NCBI GenBank assembly: GCA_022414725.1
Contig: CM039465.1
Coordinates: 38,739,254-38,803,253, forward strand
Direction: 5' to 3'
DNA: 64,000 nucleotides
Source of the DNA: Microglena sp. YARC
Taxonomy: Eukaryota > Chlorophyta > Chlorophyceae > Chlamydomonadales > Chlamydomonadaceae
Positions 10,985 to 21,767 of the stretch are shown one piece after another (positions within the stretch are counted from its first letter, which is position 1; each line of letters starts with the position of its first letter). Both the position numbers and the translations under genes were made by a program. The notes beneath the pieces were generated by a model. The model saw only the letters and a program-made list of their open reading frames with translations. It was not told the origin of the DNA and ran no database searches.

Positions 10985-11917
10985 AGGAGCAGGATATTAA
11001 CTATCTTGTCGTAGGCTGGCTGGAAGCTAGATGCTACCCCTCTTTGTTTGACTAGGCCCCTCAGTAGTTTGTGTGGGCGGGAGCTGGCTAGAAGCTGCAT
11101 GCCAACCTTCCTTGTTTGACTGGGCCCCTTAGTAGTTTGTGCGGGCGGGAGCGGGCTAGAAGCTGCATGCTACCCCTCCTTGTTTGACTAGGCCCCTTAC
11201 TAGTTTGTGTGGGCGGGAGCTGGCTGGAAGCTGCATGCTACCCCTCCTTGTTTGACTGGGCCCCTCAGTAGTTTGTGTGGGCGCGAGCTAGCTAGAAGCT
11301 GCATGCTACCCCTCCTTGTTTGACTATGCCCCTCAGCAGTTTGTGTTGGCGGGAGCTGGCTAGAAGCTGCATGCTACCCCTCCTTGTTTGACTGGGCCCA
11401 TCAGCAGTTTGTGTGGGCGGGAGCTGGCTAGAAGATGCATGCTACCCCTCCTTGTTTGACTATGCCCCTCAGTAGTTTGTGTGGGCGGGAGCTGGCTAGA
11501 AGCTGCACGCCAACCTTCCTTGTTTGACTGGGCCCCTTAGTAGTTTGTGCGGGCGGGAGCGGGCTAGAAGCTGCATGCTACCCCTCCTTGTTTGACTAGG
11601 CCCCTTAGTAGTTTGTGTGGGCGGGAGCTGGCTGGAAGCTGCATGCTACCCCTCCTTGTTTGACTAGGCCCCTCAGTAGTTTGTGGGGGCGGGAGCTAGG
11701 TAGAAGCTGCATGCAACCCCTCCTTGTTTGACTAGGCCCCTCAGTAGTTTGTGTGGGCGAGAGCTGGTTAGAAGCTGCATGCTCCCCCCCTCCTTGTTTG
11801 ACTTGGCCCCGAAGTAGTTTGTGGGGGCAGGAGCTAGCTAGAAGCTGCATGCAACCCCTCCTTGTTTGACCAGGCCCCTCAGTAGTTTGTGTGGGCGGGA
11901 GCTGGCTAGAAGCTGTA
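10985..11917. repeat. 68-bp minisatellite, left part
   Basis: About 13 tandem units of 68 bp with core GCATGCTACCCCTCCTTG, TTTGACTAGGCCCCTCAG and GGGCGGGAGCTGGCTAGAAG. The array is broken at 11917 by a LINE insertion and resumes at 22807. Confidence 0.9.
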
Positions 11918-12844
11918 ATTGAAATTGAAATTGAAATTGTTACATCCGAGTAATGCGCCACTCTCAGGACGTGAAGTTAAGGAAACCACTGCGTAAGCCG
12001 GAGCTAGCAGTAGTCACCATAAAAGAGTCTCCTTGTCAGGGAGTCTGAATAAGCCCCTGGTGGGCAAACTTTAACAAGGAGAACCAGGGAAATTACTAAT
12101 CCCCTGGTATTGAGCCCTGTTGGGTCTCCATAAAGCGTCTGCACTGTAAAATACTTTGAAAGCTAGAAATAGAGTGAGAGTGGACTGTGTCTGCCAGTCG
12201 AAGGGCACACAATCTGTTAAGTCCAAGTGTAGCCATAGAGGTCAAAAAGGAGGTTGGGATAGTACCCGTTGTTCCAATTGTGATAAGTACGTAGTGAACA
12301 AGATATCCAGTCGATTGGAGGCCATCCCCTAGTCTAGCATGCTGGGCATGTTTAGTGATAAACTTGGTAGCATGGTTGGTATCAGAGCAATAGCCAAGCT
12401 CAAGGAGCAAAATTTCTTTATCTCTTAGGACGGTAGGAGAGTCTATGTCAGGTAGGATGGCAAGGTCAGGTCTCATTCTCCTCCAGGCTTCTTCTGTAAT
12501 AGAGGAAGGGCGTAGCCAGTCAGGGAGGCGTTTGCCTAGGACCTCCCTGGGGAGGTCCTCTTCCTTGCCAGCGTCCATAATCATTCTGCGTGAGCCCAGG
12601 TTGCCAGTGCAGATGGCCTTGTGGATGAGTCGCACTGCGGCGTCATGTCTCTTGATGTAGAGCCCCTTGAAAGTCTGGTGTGAGCAGCCCGCCAGAATGT
12701 GGCCCGCTCCGTCCTCACAGATGCGGCATATGGGGCATAGAGGGTTTGTGGGCGGGTGGGTGTTGTTAATATAAGGAAGCTTCCACCGATAGGCAAGTTT
12801 ACGATTCCACAGTCGACCCTAGCGGGCTTTAAGGATGTGGAATT
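11918..12844 (-). mobile_element. LINE copy 1, 3' half (zinc knuckle and endonuclease)
   Basis: On the minus strand, 12760-12650 encodes CPICRICEDGAGHILAGCSH, a C-x2-C-H-C knuckle. The frame then runs to 12096 with RPDLAILP and LLLELGYCSDTNH, followed by TIGTTGTIP. The RPD...E...K pattern resembles the restriction-like endonuclease found downstream of reverse transcriptase in R2, NeSL and Dualen/RandI-type LINEs. The 3' end is a hexamer tail (CAATTT)n at 11918-11940. It lies directly against the minisatellite motif GCTAGAAGCTGTA (11905-11917), which recurs at 22807-22819, so this motif is a 13-bp target-site duplication. A stop has replaced a conserved Trp near 12815. The rest of this copy lies at 21768-22806. 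Confidence 0.8.
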
Positions 12845-13175
12845 TATCAGCATCAATTGCGGTTCACTTGATCGTTTTATGTCTTGGTGACTACTCCTGT
12901 ACTTCCTTAGAACTATAGCTGTAGATAGTAACAGCTTCCTGTAGACTGTGTCATCCTTCATGACACGGTGACAGCTCCTGGTGGGCTGCGTCCCCTGGTC
13001 CCCTGACATGCGCTGTATAGCCTGTACCCTGGTTAAGTTCCAGGTATCCGCCCCTTCCACCGCTGGTGTCTAATGTGTGTCCCCAGTCGCTTTAATCATT
13101 CTCATCATGCGTTAAAAGATTGGCGCGTTTGACCGCTGCGAGTATCTCTCCACTCTTGAAGTGTCTAAGCTGATA
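12845..13175 (+). repeat. 5' LTR of nested copia-like element
   Basis: The segment begins TATCAGC and ends GCTGATA, giving 7-bp inverted ends, and is about 98 percent identical to the downstream LTR (five differences over about 314 bp). It interrupts the LINE reading frame at 12844 and 21768. Ends other than TG...CA are unusual, so exact borders may be off by a few bases, and I could not fix a clean target duplication. Confidence 0.75.
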
Positions 13176-14110
13176 GGTCATTGGGCTCATCATGGTAACC
13201 ACTGCTTAATGCATCTTCTACGTCGTCCTCTCCTTGGCTTCTGGGCTTCATTCTGGAAGTTCCGAAGTCCTGCAATGACGACGAATCGGCTGGTGGATGT
13301 GCGCACCCCTTCGGCCTCTGCTTGCATTGGTGAGAATCCTTCCGCCATCGTGGAAGCCACCCCCCCAGTCATTCCTCCATCTTCTCTTCCTTTTCCTCCC
13401 CTGCCGTCTGTCGCCTCCTCCCGTCTGTCGTAGATGACTGTGACGTGCAGACTCAAGTCGGCGACTAGCCTGGACATCGGTGGAGATACCCTGTCTTCGT
13501 CTGCTCGCGTCCTTGACGTCACTATCATATCTCCGGTGTTTGAGGCTCTGCCTGCATACCGGAGGTTGCCAAGCCGACCAAGCTCCCTGCTGATGTCTAC
13601 GTCGTCTGTGCCCCCCTTTGCTCTGCCCAGCCGACGGTCGGCTACTGGCATGAGCTTGCGCTCTAGTGGCTCTGTGCTACCTTCTGGAGAATTTTTTTGA
13701 TCAAGCTGGCAGACCGCCGGCACTGCCGTAGGGTTCGCCAGAGGAGAACGACCTACGCGTCCGGACCTGGAGATTCTGGAGGTGGTAGGAAGCAGGGGGG
13801 TATGGTCAGCACCACTACGGGTGCTGCTCCCTCTACCCCCCAACCGGGTAAGTCGAGCGATAGAGGGGGGGACTTGGGATTGACTGATCATCGACGGCGG
13901 GATATGAGGACCTTTACATGCCTCGGCTCTGCTCTTCGCATCCTAGCGATAAATTTTCGAATTCTGCCCTTGCGATTTGCGATTTTCAGCCCTTGCGATT
14001 GGCGACTTTCTGCACTTTCATCCTCGTCACCATTTTCCTATACCTCAAATCTCGACTTAACCCTAACGCTTCCCCACCTTCTATGATCCCAGGTTTCGCA
14101 GCGCCGGACA
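13176..14110 (+). pseudogene. copia-like gag region, frameshifted
   Basis: Plus-strand frames at 13161-13433 and 13434-13700 together match the gag-like region of the left-edge element, including PSAIVEATPP and ISPVFEALP. A stop at 13431-13433 and later frame changes break it. The composition is Ser/Pro/Arg rich and no zinc knuckle is seen. The opposite-strand frame at 13190-13891 is its antisense shadow. Confidence 0.55.
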
Positions 14111-14451
14111 TCGCCCATGCTGGGAGCCGAAGTGGAGGCCGTCCTGGCCCTAGTCCAGCGGCCGTGGAGGTTCTTGGTGGATATTTTTCTCTCTTAGGAT
14201 CCTTGGGACCACTGGGTGCGTTCCGTGGTTCGACGGAGGTCGCGTTGTTTGTCTTACCGTGCCCCTGGTCCTTCCCCTGGGTGCCCCCCCCCTTAGGTGT
14301 ATGCCTCAGCTACATGAGTTTGTGTTCAAGTGTTTGAGTTCTGATAGGGCTTAGGAATTTTTATTTAAGTGATATAGAGGCATGGTTGATCTCAATTAGT
14401 TGTGGCAGTGCATGAGTTGTTGATGATGACACTGCTCGGCAGAGTGCTAGT

Positions 14452-14721
14452 GTGTTATCTTCGCTATCGGCTGTACAACTAGGGTGGCATACTCTTTATG
14501 AGATGTTCTACGGTGTGGTTCCTGATGTGTCGTTGTTGCGTGTGTTTGGTTGCCCTTGCTATGTCACCTTAGTAAATGGGAAGAAACGCAACAAGCTTGA
14601 TAAAAGGGCATTATTTGGTAGACTGGTTGGGTATTCCCTGGTGAGTAAGGGTTATTATATTTGGATTCCGATGTTGCGCCAGGTAGTAGAGAGTAGTGAT
14701 GTACTCTCTATCTCCAGTTAG
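14452..14721 (+). pseudogene. copia-type integrase C-terminal fragment
   Basis: The reading WHTLYEMFYGVVPDVSLLRV, then FGCPCYVTLVNGKKRNKLD, then ALFGRLVGYSLVSKGYYIW, is the highly conserved end of Ty1/copia integrases (TPYE-G-KPD-LRVFGC-Y and GYS-KGYR-W). The catalytic DDE region upstream is not visible. This fragment identifies the LTR pair as Ty1/copia. Confidence 0.85.
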
Positions 14722-14936
14722 TCTAAACTGTCTTCCTGGGCTCTCCCATTAGTATGGGTCCCCGTGCCCGCTTGCATCCCTCCTGTCATCAAACGGTGAT
14801 ATGTTAGTGTAGCCGGTAATTCCCTACGCCCTTTAGCAACCCCAATTGTTGATGGCTGTCCTGGGTGGGGTGTATCCAGATTGCATCCCAGGTCAGGGAC
14901 TGATCATGCTGTATTGTGTGTGAAGGTTAAGGGCGG

Positions 14937-15377
14937 GTGGGAGTTGTATATCCGAACAATTATTTACCCGAATCTCAGGGGGTCGCCAGGCCCTCCTCTG
15001 TGCCATGTTTTATCGGTGAAGCTCTAGGATTAAGACAGCCTCAGGTCATAGTGGAGCCTGTCATAGGTCCGCTGTCTAATAGTCGCCAACCCCCGTCCAC
15101 CTGTTCGGATGGCTCGCAGGCGTTGTTGATCCCTTCGCCTCCTGGCGTCCGTGGTGGGTTACACCGGACAAGGCTATGTGATGATGTAGCCGTCACCGAT
15201 AGTGTGAGTGATGACCTTGAACACTGGTCTGGCTCTGATACTGCGTATGGCTGGGGTGTTACAGTCAACCCAGGATTCATTGAATTAGAGGCAAAGAATG
15301 CCGACCCATTTCAACCGGGCAGTAGTGCTGCACCGGGGGCTGTACTACCTCATGGTGCTGATGGTTCTCATACGTAG
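14937..15377 (+). pseudogene. probable pol linker downstream of integrase
   Basis: A 146-codon open frame with low similarity to anything recognisable. Its place between integrase and where reverse transcriptase should start fits the poorly conserved linker of copia pol. Confidence 0.3.
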
Positions 15378-16766
15378 GTTAACATGGCCCTATGTGTGGG
15401 TGCCCATTCCTCAGCACCTCCTGGACTGTCTTATAGGGTAGTCTAGATTGGTGGAGCGTAACGACGCTTTGTTTAGGCAGCTTCCTTTCAGCTGTCTTTC
15501 TTGGTTTTGGTGGAAGGTGGTAATTAATTCAGACCACCGTTATAGCGTCTTGATGGTTTCTGACTCTTAGTTCCATAGGCAGATGGTTCCTTCGGTGGAG
15601 CTTATCATAGATTAGCTATTTTATTTTTACTCCACACTGTTTTTAGGTCACCTGCCCCTCAGGTGATTATAATTTTTTGTGGAGTGTAGTAGTTGTTTCC
15701 CTTCGGATTTTACTGTAAATTGGTGGGCTGGGTAATCTTGCAGTTGTACTTGCAGATGCACCGCCGCTCACCTCTTTCTTGTTCTTCCGAGTGTATTTCA
15801 AGCGCCCTTTCAGTCTATCCTTTGCAGTAAATTCTTTTAAGTCCTTTTTTCTGCGTTTACTATTTTTCAAGTGGACAATAGGTTTTCTGTACTGTGTCTG
15901 TACATCTACACTTCTATTGTTCATTGAACTGAGTTTCCTTTGTTGGTCACGAGTTTCTTGAAAATTTTAACTTCGCATCCTTTGGATTTTTTCAGTTGCT
16001 GCAGTTTTGGTTTGCTTGTGGTTAGGCGCTTGGTTTGTCTTGAGTGCACAAGTTCTTTGCGGTGCGATGCCCACCTCCTAGAATATTTTTGGTTAGTGCC
16101 GTAGCTGGGGATTTATGATAATTAACTTTCATAAATCTTCTTACTTCCATCTTTGGGTAAGAAACCAGTTCAACATGGTTTTTTCATCCCAGCCTAGTCA
16201 TGAATTCTATGCTAAGAATAGTTTTTAAGGTAGTGGATTTTTCCATCGACTTTATTTTCAATAGTGGACTTTAGTGTCCTCTTGTCTGCGTCCTTTTGTC
16301 TGCGTCCTCTTGTCTGCGTCCTTTAGGCTTTGATTCTCTCGTGTGCTGCTCTCACACGATATTTCAGTCTTCTCTTTAGGTTAAGTTCTCGGTTCTTTCA
16401 GTCACCGTTGTCCCCCTTCCTTTGGTATAAGGTTTGATTTATGTTTGACCTCCCTGTGCTTTTCTGGTTTGGTGCCTACTATTCTGGATGAATAGTATTT
16501 TTGCGCTTACCATGGATGGTTACATTTCCATTTTGTTTTCAGCTCAGCTCGGTATGACCCAAGTTTTTGCTGCTACATTTTCGGAGTACTACAATGGTTT
16601 TTGGTTCATCCTTTCTCATCCTTTTTTCTCTTAGTCAAGGCTTTCTTCTGGTTTCCTGGTTTTCAGCCGTTCCTTAATTTTTTGTTTGCTACCAGTTTAT
16701 CGTTCTCTGACCCTGGTGTCATAGGTGGAGTAGTAGTATTGTATGTCACCTGCGTCATAGGTGGAG
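15378..16766. other. copia-like interior without recognisable reverse transcriptase
   Basis: T-rich sequence with only short frames. I see no YVDD box or RNase H motif, so the element is non-autonomous or heavily decayed. A TCTGCGTCCTTTTG-like motif is triplicated near 16280-16325. Confidence 0.4.
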
Positions 16767-17082
16767 TATCAGCATCAATTGCGGTTCACTTGATTGTTTT
16801 ATGTCTTGGTGACTACTCCTGTACTTCCTTAGAACTATAGCTGTAGATAGTAACAGCTTCCTGTAGACTGTGTCATCCTTCATGACACGGTGACATCTCC
16901 TGGTGGGCTGCGTCCCCTGGTCCCCTGACACGCGCTGTATAGCCTGTACCCTGGTTAGGTTCCAGGTATCCGCCCCTTCCACCGCTGGTGTCTAATGTGT
17001 GTCCCCAGTCGCTTTAATCATTCTCATCTTGCGTTAAAAGATTGGCGCGTTTGACCGCTGCGAGTATCTCTCCACTCTTGAA
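16767..17082 (+). repeat. 3' LTR of copia-like element, left piece
   Basis: The segment is nearly identical to 12845-13160 and stops at TCCACTCTTGAA, where LINE copy 2 has inserted. The remaining 16 bp of the LTR (to GCTGATA) are at 21752-21767. Confidence 0.85.
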
Positions 17083-17096
17083 AAAAAAAAAGATAA

Positions 17097-17190
17097 CGCC
17101 TGGAGGGGCGTGGTGTTAAGGGGACCCTCCCGTACGCCGCAGCTGGGGAAAGTCACCATGGCAGACATAGTAAGTGTCATCCTCCAGGCG
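17097..17190 (-). ncRNA. 3'-terminal hairpin region of the LINE
   Basis: CGCCTGGAGG near 17099 and CCTCCAGGCG near 17190 can pair, enclosing about 75 nt at the 3' end of the LINE transcript. A nearly identical fragment stands alone at 39103-39200, and the terminal 30-odd nt are shared with SINE copies. 3' structures of this type commonly serve as the template-recognition site for the element's reverse transcriptase. Confidence 0.55.
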
Positions 17191-17848
17191 GGAGGGACTC
17201 CTTCATGCGACGTGTGGCAAGAATGCTGGTACAGGAGGCGGTAGATTCTCTGTGCAGCTTAGAGATGAGTTTGTCTACATGTTCGCGACTGATCCTTAAG
17301 GTGGAGAGATTTGTAATAGTTGGGATTGGTATGGTACCAGTGGTACCTATGGTGACGACTAGGTAGTGTACAAGGAATCCTTGTTGTTGAAGGATACGTT
17401 GGAGCTCCTTATGCTGAACGCTCTTTTCCTGGAATTTGATTTGGTGGTTAGTGTCTGAGCAGTAGCCCAGTTCAACTAGGTAGGCTTTTCTTGGTTTGGA
17501 TTCGTCGTCAATGAGGAGGAGATCAGGCCTGTATTTATCCCATGTGGCTTGGGGAAGATCAGGGGGTTTGAGGGTGGCTGGGGGTCTTGTGGGAATGTCG
17601 GAGGACGCTTCACAAGTGCCTGCATCCATGTACATGGGGAGAGCCCCCAGAGCTCCTTTGGCTACTGCCTTTTGGATGAGTTGGACCGCCTTATTATGTC
17701 TGTTAATATACATTCCTTTGAAGACAGGGTGGCTGCACCCAGCAAGAATATGGCCAGCTCCGTCCTGTGCTTTGCGACAAAGAGGGCAGTTATCATCAGA
17801 GGGGGGGCTAGTGCTAGTACCATAGGGGCGTTTGTATCTGTACGCCAA
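17177..17848 (-). pseudogene. LINE copy 2: zinc knuckle and restriction-like endonuclease domain
   Basis: The 223-codon frame begins just before CPLCRKAQDGAGHILAGCSH (residues 20-39), a C-x2-C...H...C knuckle. Residues about 107-160 carry KYRPDLLLID, then AYLVELGYCSDTNHQIKFQE and TIGTTGTIPIP, matching LINE copy 1. The RPD, E and K spacing is that of the PD-(D/E)xK-like nuclease used for target-primed reverse transcription. It is separated from the RNase H frame by a frameshift near 17850. Confidence 0.75.
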
Positions 17849-17852
17849 TTTC

Positions 17853-18644
17853 CTAGTCCATAAGCGTCCCCACCGAGCCTTGTGGATTTGTATTTTTTTG
17901 CCACCATTTCATGTCGGTGGATTGCCAGAAACGATTACTAGCCTGAGGGAGGAGGAAGGGGGTGGCTTGCTCCCACATGGAGGAGTATATGCCCGTGGTG
18001 TTGGCATGCCCGGTGTGCAGGGGGGTGGGAAGGTTAGCCTTGATACCCTTGGTGAGATTGTTGGCCGGGTGCCGGGGGGGCTGGTCCCCATTAATAGGTT
18101 TGGGGGGCTGGACAGACGGCCAATGCATATTGAGGTGCGCAAGTTCCCCTGTTTTAACTGGCCCAATTACATTGTATCCTGTCGTCGCTTCTTTCGCGAG
18201 CGTGTCTGCCTCGTCATTCCCTTTGATTCCTGAGTGAGATCGGACCTTAAGCAGGCGTGTGGTAGCAGCAGCGTTGTGTCTGTTGATAATGTGGATGGCG
18301 ATGTCTTGCAGGAGGTCGCGGTGTTTGCTTTCCCGGGTCCTGCTGGGATGGTAAATGTGCAGGTTAATAAGCTGCAAGGAACATAAGCTGTCGGAGTAGA
18401 TGGTGAGTTCTTCATCTATTTCGGAGTGTATGAGTGCTTGTTGGATTGCCACGAGTTCGGCGCGATTGATGTCGGCAGTGATGCCCTGTCCGCCAGGGTC
18501 TATGCGGGGGCAACGTGAAGCGGCCCTGGGGGAGTATACGCCTGCCCCTAGGCGTAGGACGCCGTCTTTGTCTATGATGGCACTTCCATCTGTGTATAGA
18601 GCGAGGCCTGGTGCTTGTAGGATAGCATGTGTGCACGGGAGCAC
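17853..18644 (-). pseudogene. LINE copy 2: RNase H domain
   Basis: The frame contains the four acidic positions of RNase H: D in YTDGSAI, E in NRAELVAIQQAL, D in TIYSDSLCSLQLI, and D in GNDEADTLAKEA. KVRSHSGIKGN precedes the last. This is a complete domain of roughly 140 residues. The frame runs on into knuckle-proximal sequence in the wrong phase. Confidence 0.85.
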
Positions 18645-18802
18645 GGGGGGTGTTATGGGTGTGGGGGTCTATCTGCATGGGGGTGGGTTGTTGTGCCCAG
18701 GTCTTAAGGAGGGAGCTAAGTGCCTTGGGTAGGTGGGTGGTAGGAAGGCCCAGTTGGGAGGGGGGGGACCTGGTCGTGGGATGGAAGTGGCCCCCATGTC
18801 CC

Positions 18803-20686
18803 TCATGGTTTGGGCCCATGTGGTGGGTGGGTTGTGGAGGTACTTGGCATGGCCAGCTGGGTTTGAGATGGCAATGAGTTTGTAGGTTCCTCTGTGTCTC
18901 TTGGCAGGGTTGAGTTTCCCCCCGTCCAGATTAGGGAGGGGGTGAGGGGTTTGGCCTTGGGAGGCAGAGTGGCTAGTTCCATAGCCCATGGGTGATTTAG
19001 GAGGGCGTTATGGGCATATGTGGGTTTGTGTGGGACCAAGAGAATGGTGCACGCGGGAATATCAAGGGTGTGAGCATGTATGGCACTGCCTAGTGCCCAT
19101 CGAACAGCCTTGTGGGCCTCTTCAGGGTTCTGGCTGGTGAGGTGTGTGTTTCCCCCGTACCAAGGTTGGGTGTAGCAGTGGGGTCCTAAGCCAAACAGTT
19201 GGCCAATGGGGGTGGGGGTGTTGCCCATGGGGAGGTGGGGACTCATTAGGAGAGGTGATGTGTCAAGGTCCGTTGTCATCCCCAGGGTGGACATAGCTTT
19301 GTGTATGGCAGGGGAGACATTGGAGATGGTAGTGTCTTTGTGCTGTGATAGGAGGGTGGCTACGTCTCCAGCGAAGGTTCCTGTGCTGTGGAGGGTCCAG
19401 AGGTGGGGAGAGTGTGCCTTGGTGGTATGGTATCTGTGGTGGAGGAGGTGGAGTTGGGAGAGGGGTATATGACCGACACATTGGCCTGTTGGTGAGTAGA
19501 TGTAGGTGGTGTCTCCGTTGTTGAGTTGGGGAGAGAGGTGGTGGTACCTGTCATTCAGTGTACTAGCCTGTATGTGGTATTTGCCGGGGGGGTGGATATC
19601 CCAGTCTGGGTGGTGGTCTGCCGTGTTAATGATGAGGTTTTGCCTGAGTTCGCTATACCATTTGGCATCAAACTCTCCTCCCTCCGCCCACTGTCCTTAT
19701 TGTTGGAGGTTAGTGAGGTGGAGGTCTTGTCTAGGTGGAATGGAGGGGGAGGGGGCTTTGGGGGTAGTTTCAGTGTTGTAGGCATGGAGGAGTTCCTGAA
19801 ATCTGGTGGGGCCAACCAGCAGGGTGATTTGTTCCTCTGTGAGATGGACGGGGGACCAAGTGACCACAATGGAGGTGGCAGAGGAGTAGGTGTGGGAATG
19901 CACGGGGAGGCCAGCAGATATGTAACAAGGGAGATGGTGGCAGAGAATGGTGTATGGGGCTTTCTGGACCCTCCAATATCTGTGATGAGGGGTTTCTCGA
20001 GGTTCGTTAGCCTTCCTCTTTTGGGCTCTGAAGCCCAGGAGGTGGGTCAGGCTGTGTTGGTTTCCATATAGGAGGTGGAGGAGCTTGGCTGGGGTTGGGG
20101 GAGCAAGAAGGTCTGGGGTAGAGACAGCATGCACCAGGTCGTCGGGGGAGCTGTTCTTACGGGTGGTGTGGTGTTTGTAGTACGAGGCGTCAGTACATTT
20201 GTGGGTGTCATTTCTAATGAATTGCATTCTGGCAGTCCAAGCAATCTTGGGGTCAGTGCTCCAGGCTTGAGCATTCTTGGTGGGGTGAAGATAGGACTCT
20301 CTGGCCCACCACATGTGTGCATTGGAGGCAGGGATCTCCTCCATATTATGCGAGGGGGGCTGTGTTGTGGTTGGGGTAAGGATGCCGGCACTGGGGGTCA
20401 AGGGTCGGGGCAGTATGGGGGCGGTGTCCCAGTTGTTAAGGTGGTGGCTGATAGTATATGTGGAGAACTTGGTAATGTGCCGTTGGGGAATGCGTAGGTG
20501 TATGGGGAGGGTCCTCGATGCCAAGGGCAGGGGGCTGTGGCAGGAGTAGGGTTGAGGTGGGCTTCCAGGTGGGGGTGGAGAGCACAGGTGTAGGTGTGAG
20601 TCTGTTGAGGGCAACTTTATGCCTAGTGGAGACTCTGGTGCCATAGGTGTGCGAGAGGGTATTGGATGGGATGATTGTGGTCCCAT
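18803..20686 (-). pseudogene. LINE copy 2: linker region between RT and RNase H
   Basis: Two main frames (20686-19697 and 19294-18803) with smaller pieces between them are Thr/Pro/His rich. A conserved-looking block reads AHKAVRWALGSAIHAHTLDI then PHKPTYAHNALLNHPWAMEL. I do not recognise a known domain. Its unusual length (about 600 codons) between RT and RNase H is characteristic of this element. Confidence 0.5.
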
Positions 20687-20704
20687 CAGGGCTCACAATG
20701 TCAG

Positions 20705-21739
20705 CTAGGGAAGTAATGCCCAAGGGGATGAAGGTTTTGAGAAGGTTGGGGGAATGGTGTGTTGGGGTAAGTCCGGGAGGGAGTCTTGAAGGGGGTTGAG
20801 TAGGGTTTCATCCTCCATATGGATTTGGATGGAGGCTCTTTTGAGGATGTGCATTTGCCTGGCCAAGGTAAAGTATTGAAGTGTGTGGCTGGGCAAGGTA
20901 AGAGGATCCATACCCTGGAGCATAGCAGCTTCTTTGTGGAGGAGGGCTGTAGTGAGCCTGCCTAGTTTCCCCGTGTCGTTGAGGGACCTAGTGAGGTGGG
21001 CTGCTGTAATTTGAGCATAGTCCACCATTAGGGAGGGGATACCCAATCCTGCCTTTCCCAAGGGGAGGCAGACACTAGCAGTTGGGAATGAGGGGTGTAG
21101 GTCACAGCATTTTTTAGCCAGGGTCCATAAGGCCTTGTCTAAGATGCCTATATCCAAGTAGCTGTAGGGTGCTACGGTCATAGGGTAGGTGATGGCAGGC
21201 TTAATACACGTGGTGATGAGTCTGAGACATTGGAGAGGGGTGGCGCCTTTTGGTTTGGCAGTGGTGAGGATTTGGTGTCCTTTACTATGTATGAGGGCCA
21301 AGGCTTGTTTCATGAGGGGTCTCCAGTTTAGGGTGAGGCTAACCGGCACCCCTAGATACTTGTATGGTTCATTTGGCGGAAGGTATGTAGCCCATGTGTC
21401 GTTAATGAGGATGGTGTTGTGGAGAAGTTTGGTTAGGGCCTTGTGGTTGGTGGGATCCTTGGGGTGGGAGCCATGCAATATGCCAGTGATCATGCATTTA
21501 CCCCCGTTAAGAGGAATCCCAGACCAAGTACTGAATTGTTGCACTTTAAGGCATTGTACCTTGAGGTTGTCTGCTGTGTTAGTGACCACACTGGTGTCAT
21601 CAGCATATCCTAGGCTACCTGTTTTATCTTGGTCAGTATTGGATGTTGAGGTTATGCCTTGCTTGTACCCTCTGCCCCCGGCTTGTAGCCATCTGAGGAG
21701 AGGTTCGATGAAGATGATGAAGAGAAGGGGGAAAGTCGA
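20705..21739 (-). pseudogene. LINE copy 2: reverse transcriptase, truncated at its 5' end
   Basis: The sense reading starts at FPLLFIIFIEPLLRWLQAGG, then GYADDTSVV with the catalytic YADD at 21596-21607. GIPLNGGKCMITG, YKYLGVPVS and the thumb region to 20705 follow. This is LINE-type RT lacking the N-terminal motifs, which were lost when reverse transcription stopped. The residues present are intact until a stop at the end of the thumb. Confidence 0.85.
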
Positions 21740-21751
21740 TCCACTCTTGAA

Positions 21752-21767
21752 GTGTCTAAGCTGATAG
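21752..21767 (+). repeat. 3' LTR of copia-like element, right piece
   Basis: GTGTCTAAGCTGATA matches the end of the 5' LTR at 13161-13175. It completes the LTR after LINE copy 2 and directly precedes the resumed LINE copy 1 frame. Confidence 0.8.

Larger units (their letters stand above)
17083..21739 (-). mobile_element. LINE copy 2, 5'-truncated, with RT, RNase H and restriction-like endonuclease
   Basis: This is a 4.66-kb minus-strand insertion flanked by TCCACTCTTGAA at 17071-17082 and 21740-21751, a 12-bp target-site duplication inside the copia LTR. Sense order is reverse transcriptase (truncated in the palm), a long linker, RNase H, C-x2-C knuckle, endonuclease, then a 3' region with a hairpin and a T-run tail. 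RNase H plus a downstream restriction-like endonuclease is the arrangement described for Dualen/RandI elements of green algae. The missing 5' part would show whether an AP-type endonuclease was also present. Several frameshifts make it inactive. Confidence 0.85.

Noticed and set aside
12581..13060. 159-codon minus-strand frame crossing the LINE/LTR border
   Set aside because: It joins LTR sequence with LINE sequence in the wrong phase.
13190..13891. 233-codon minus-strand frame
   Set aside because: Antisense shadow of the copia-like gag region. The integrase fragment fixes the sense strand as plus.
18412..18819. Alternative minus-strand frame over the LINE RNase H
   Set aside because: The RNase H motifs lie in the other frame; this one is Pro/Thr-rich shadow.
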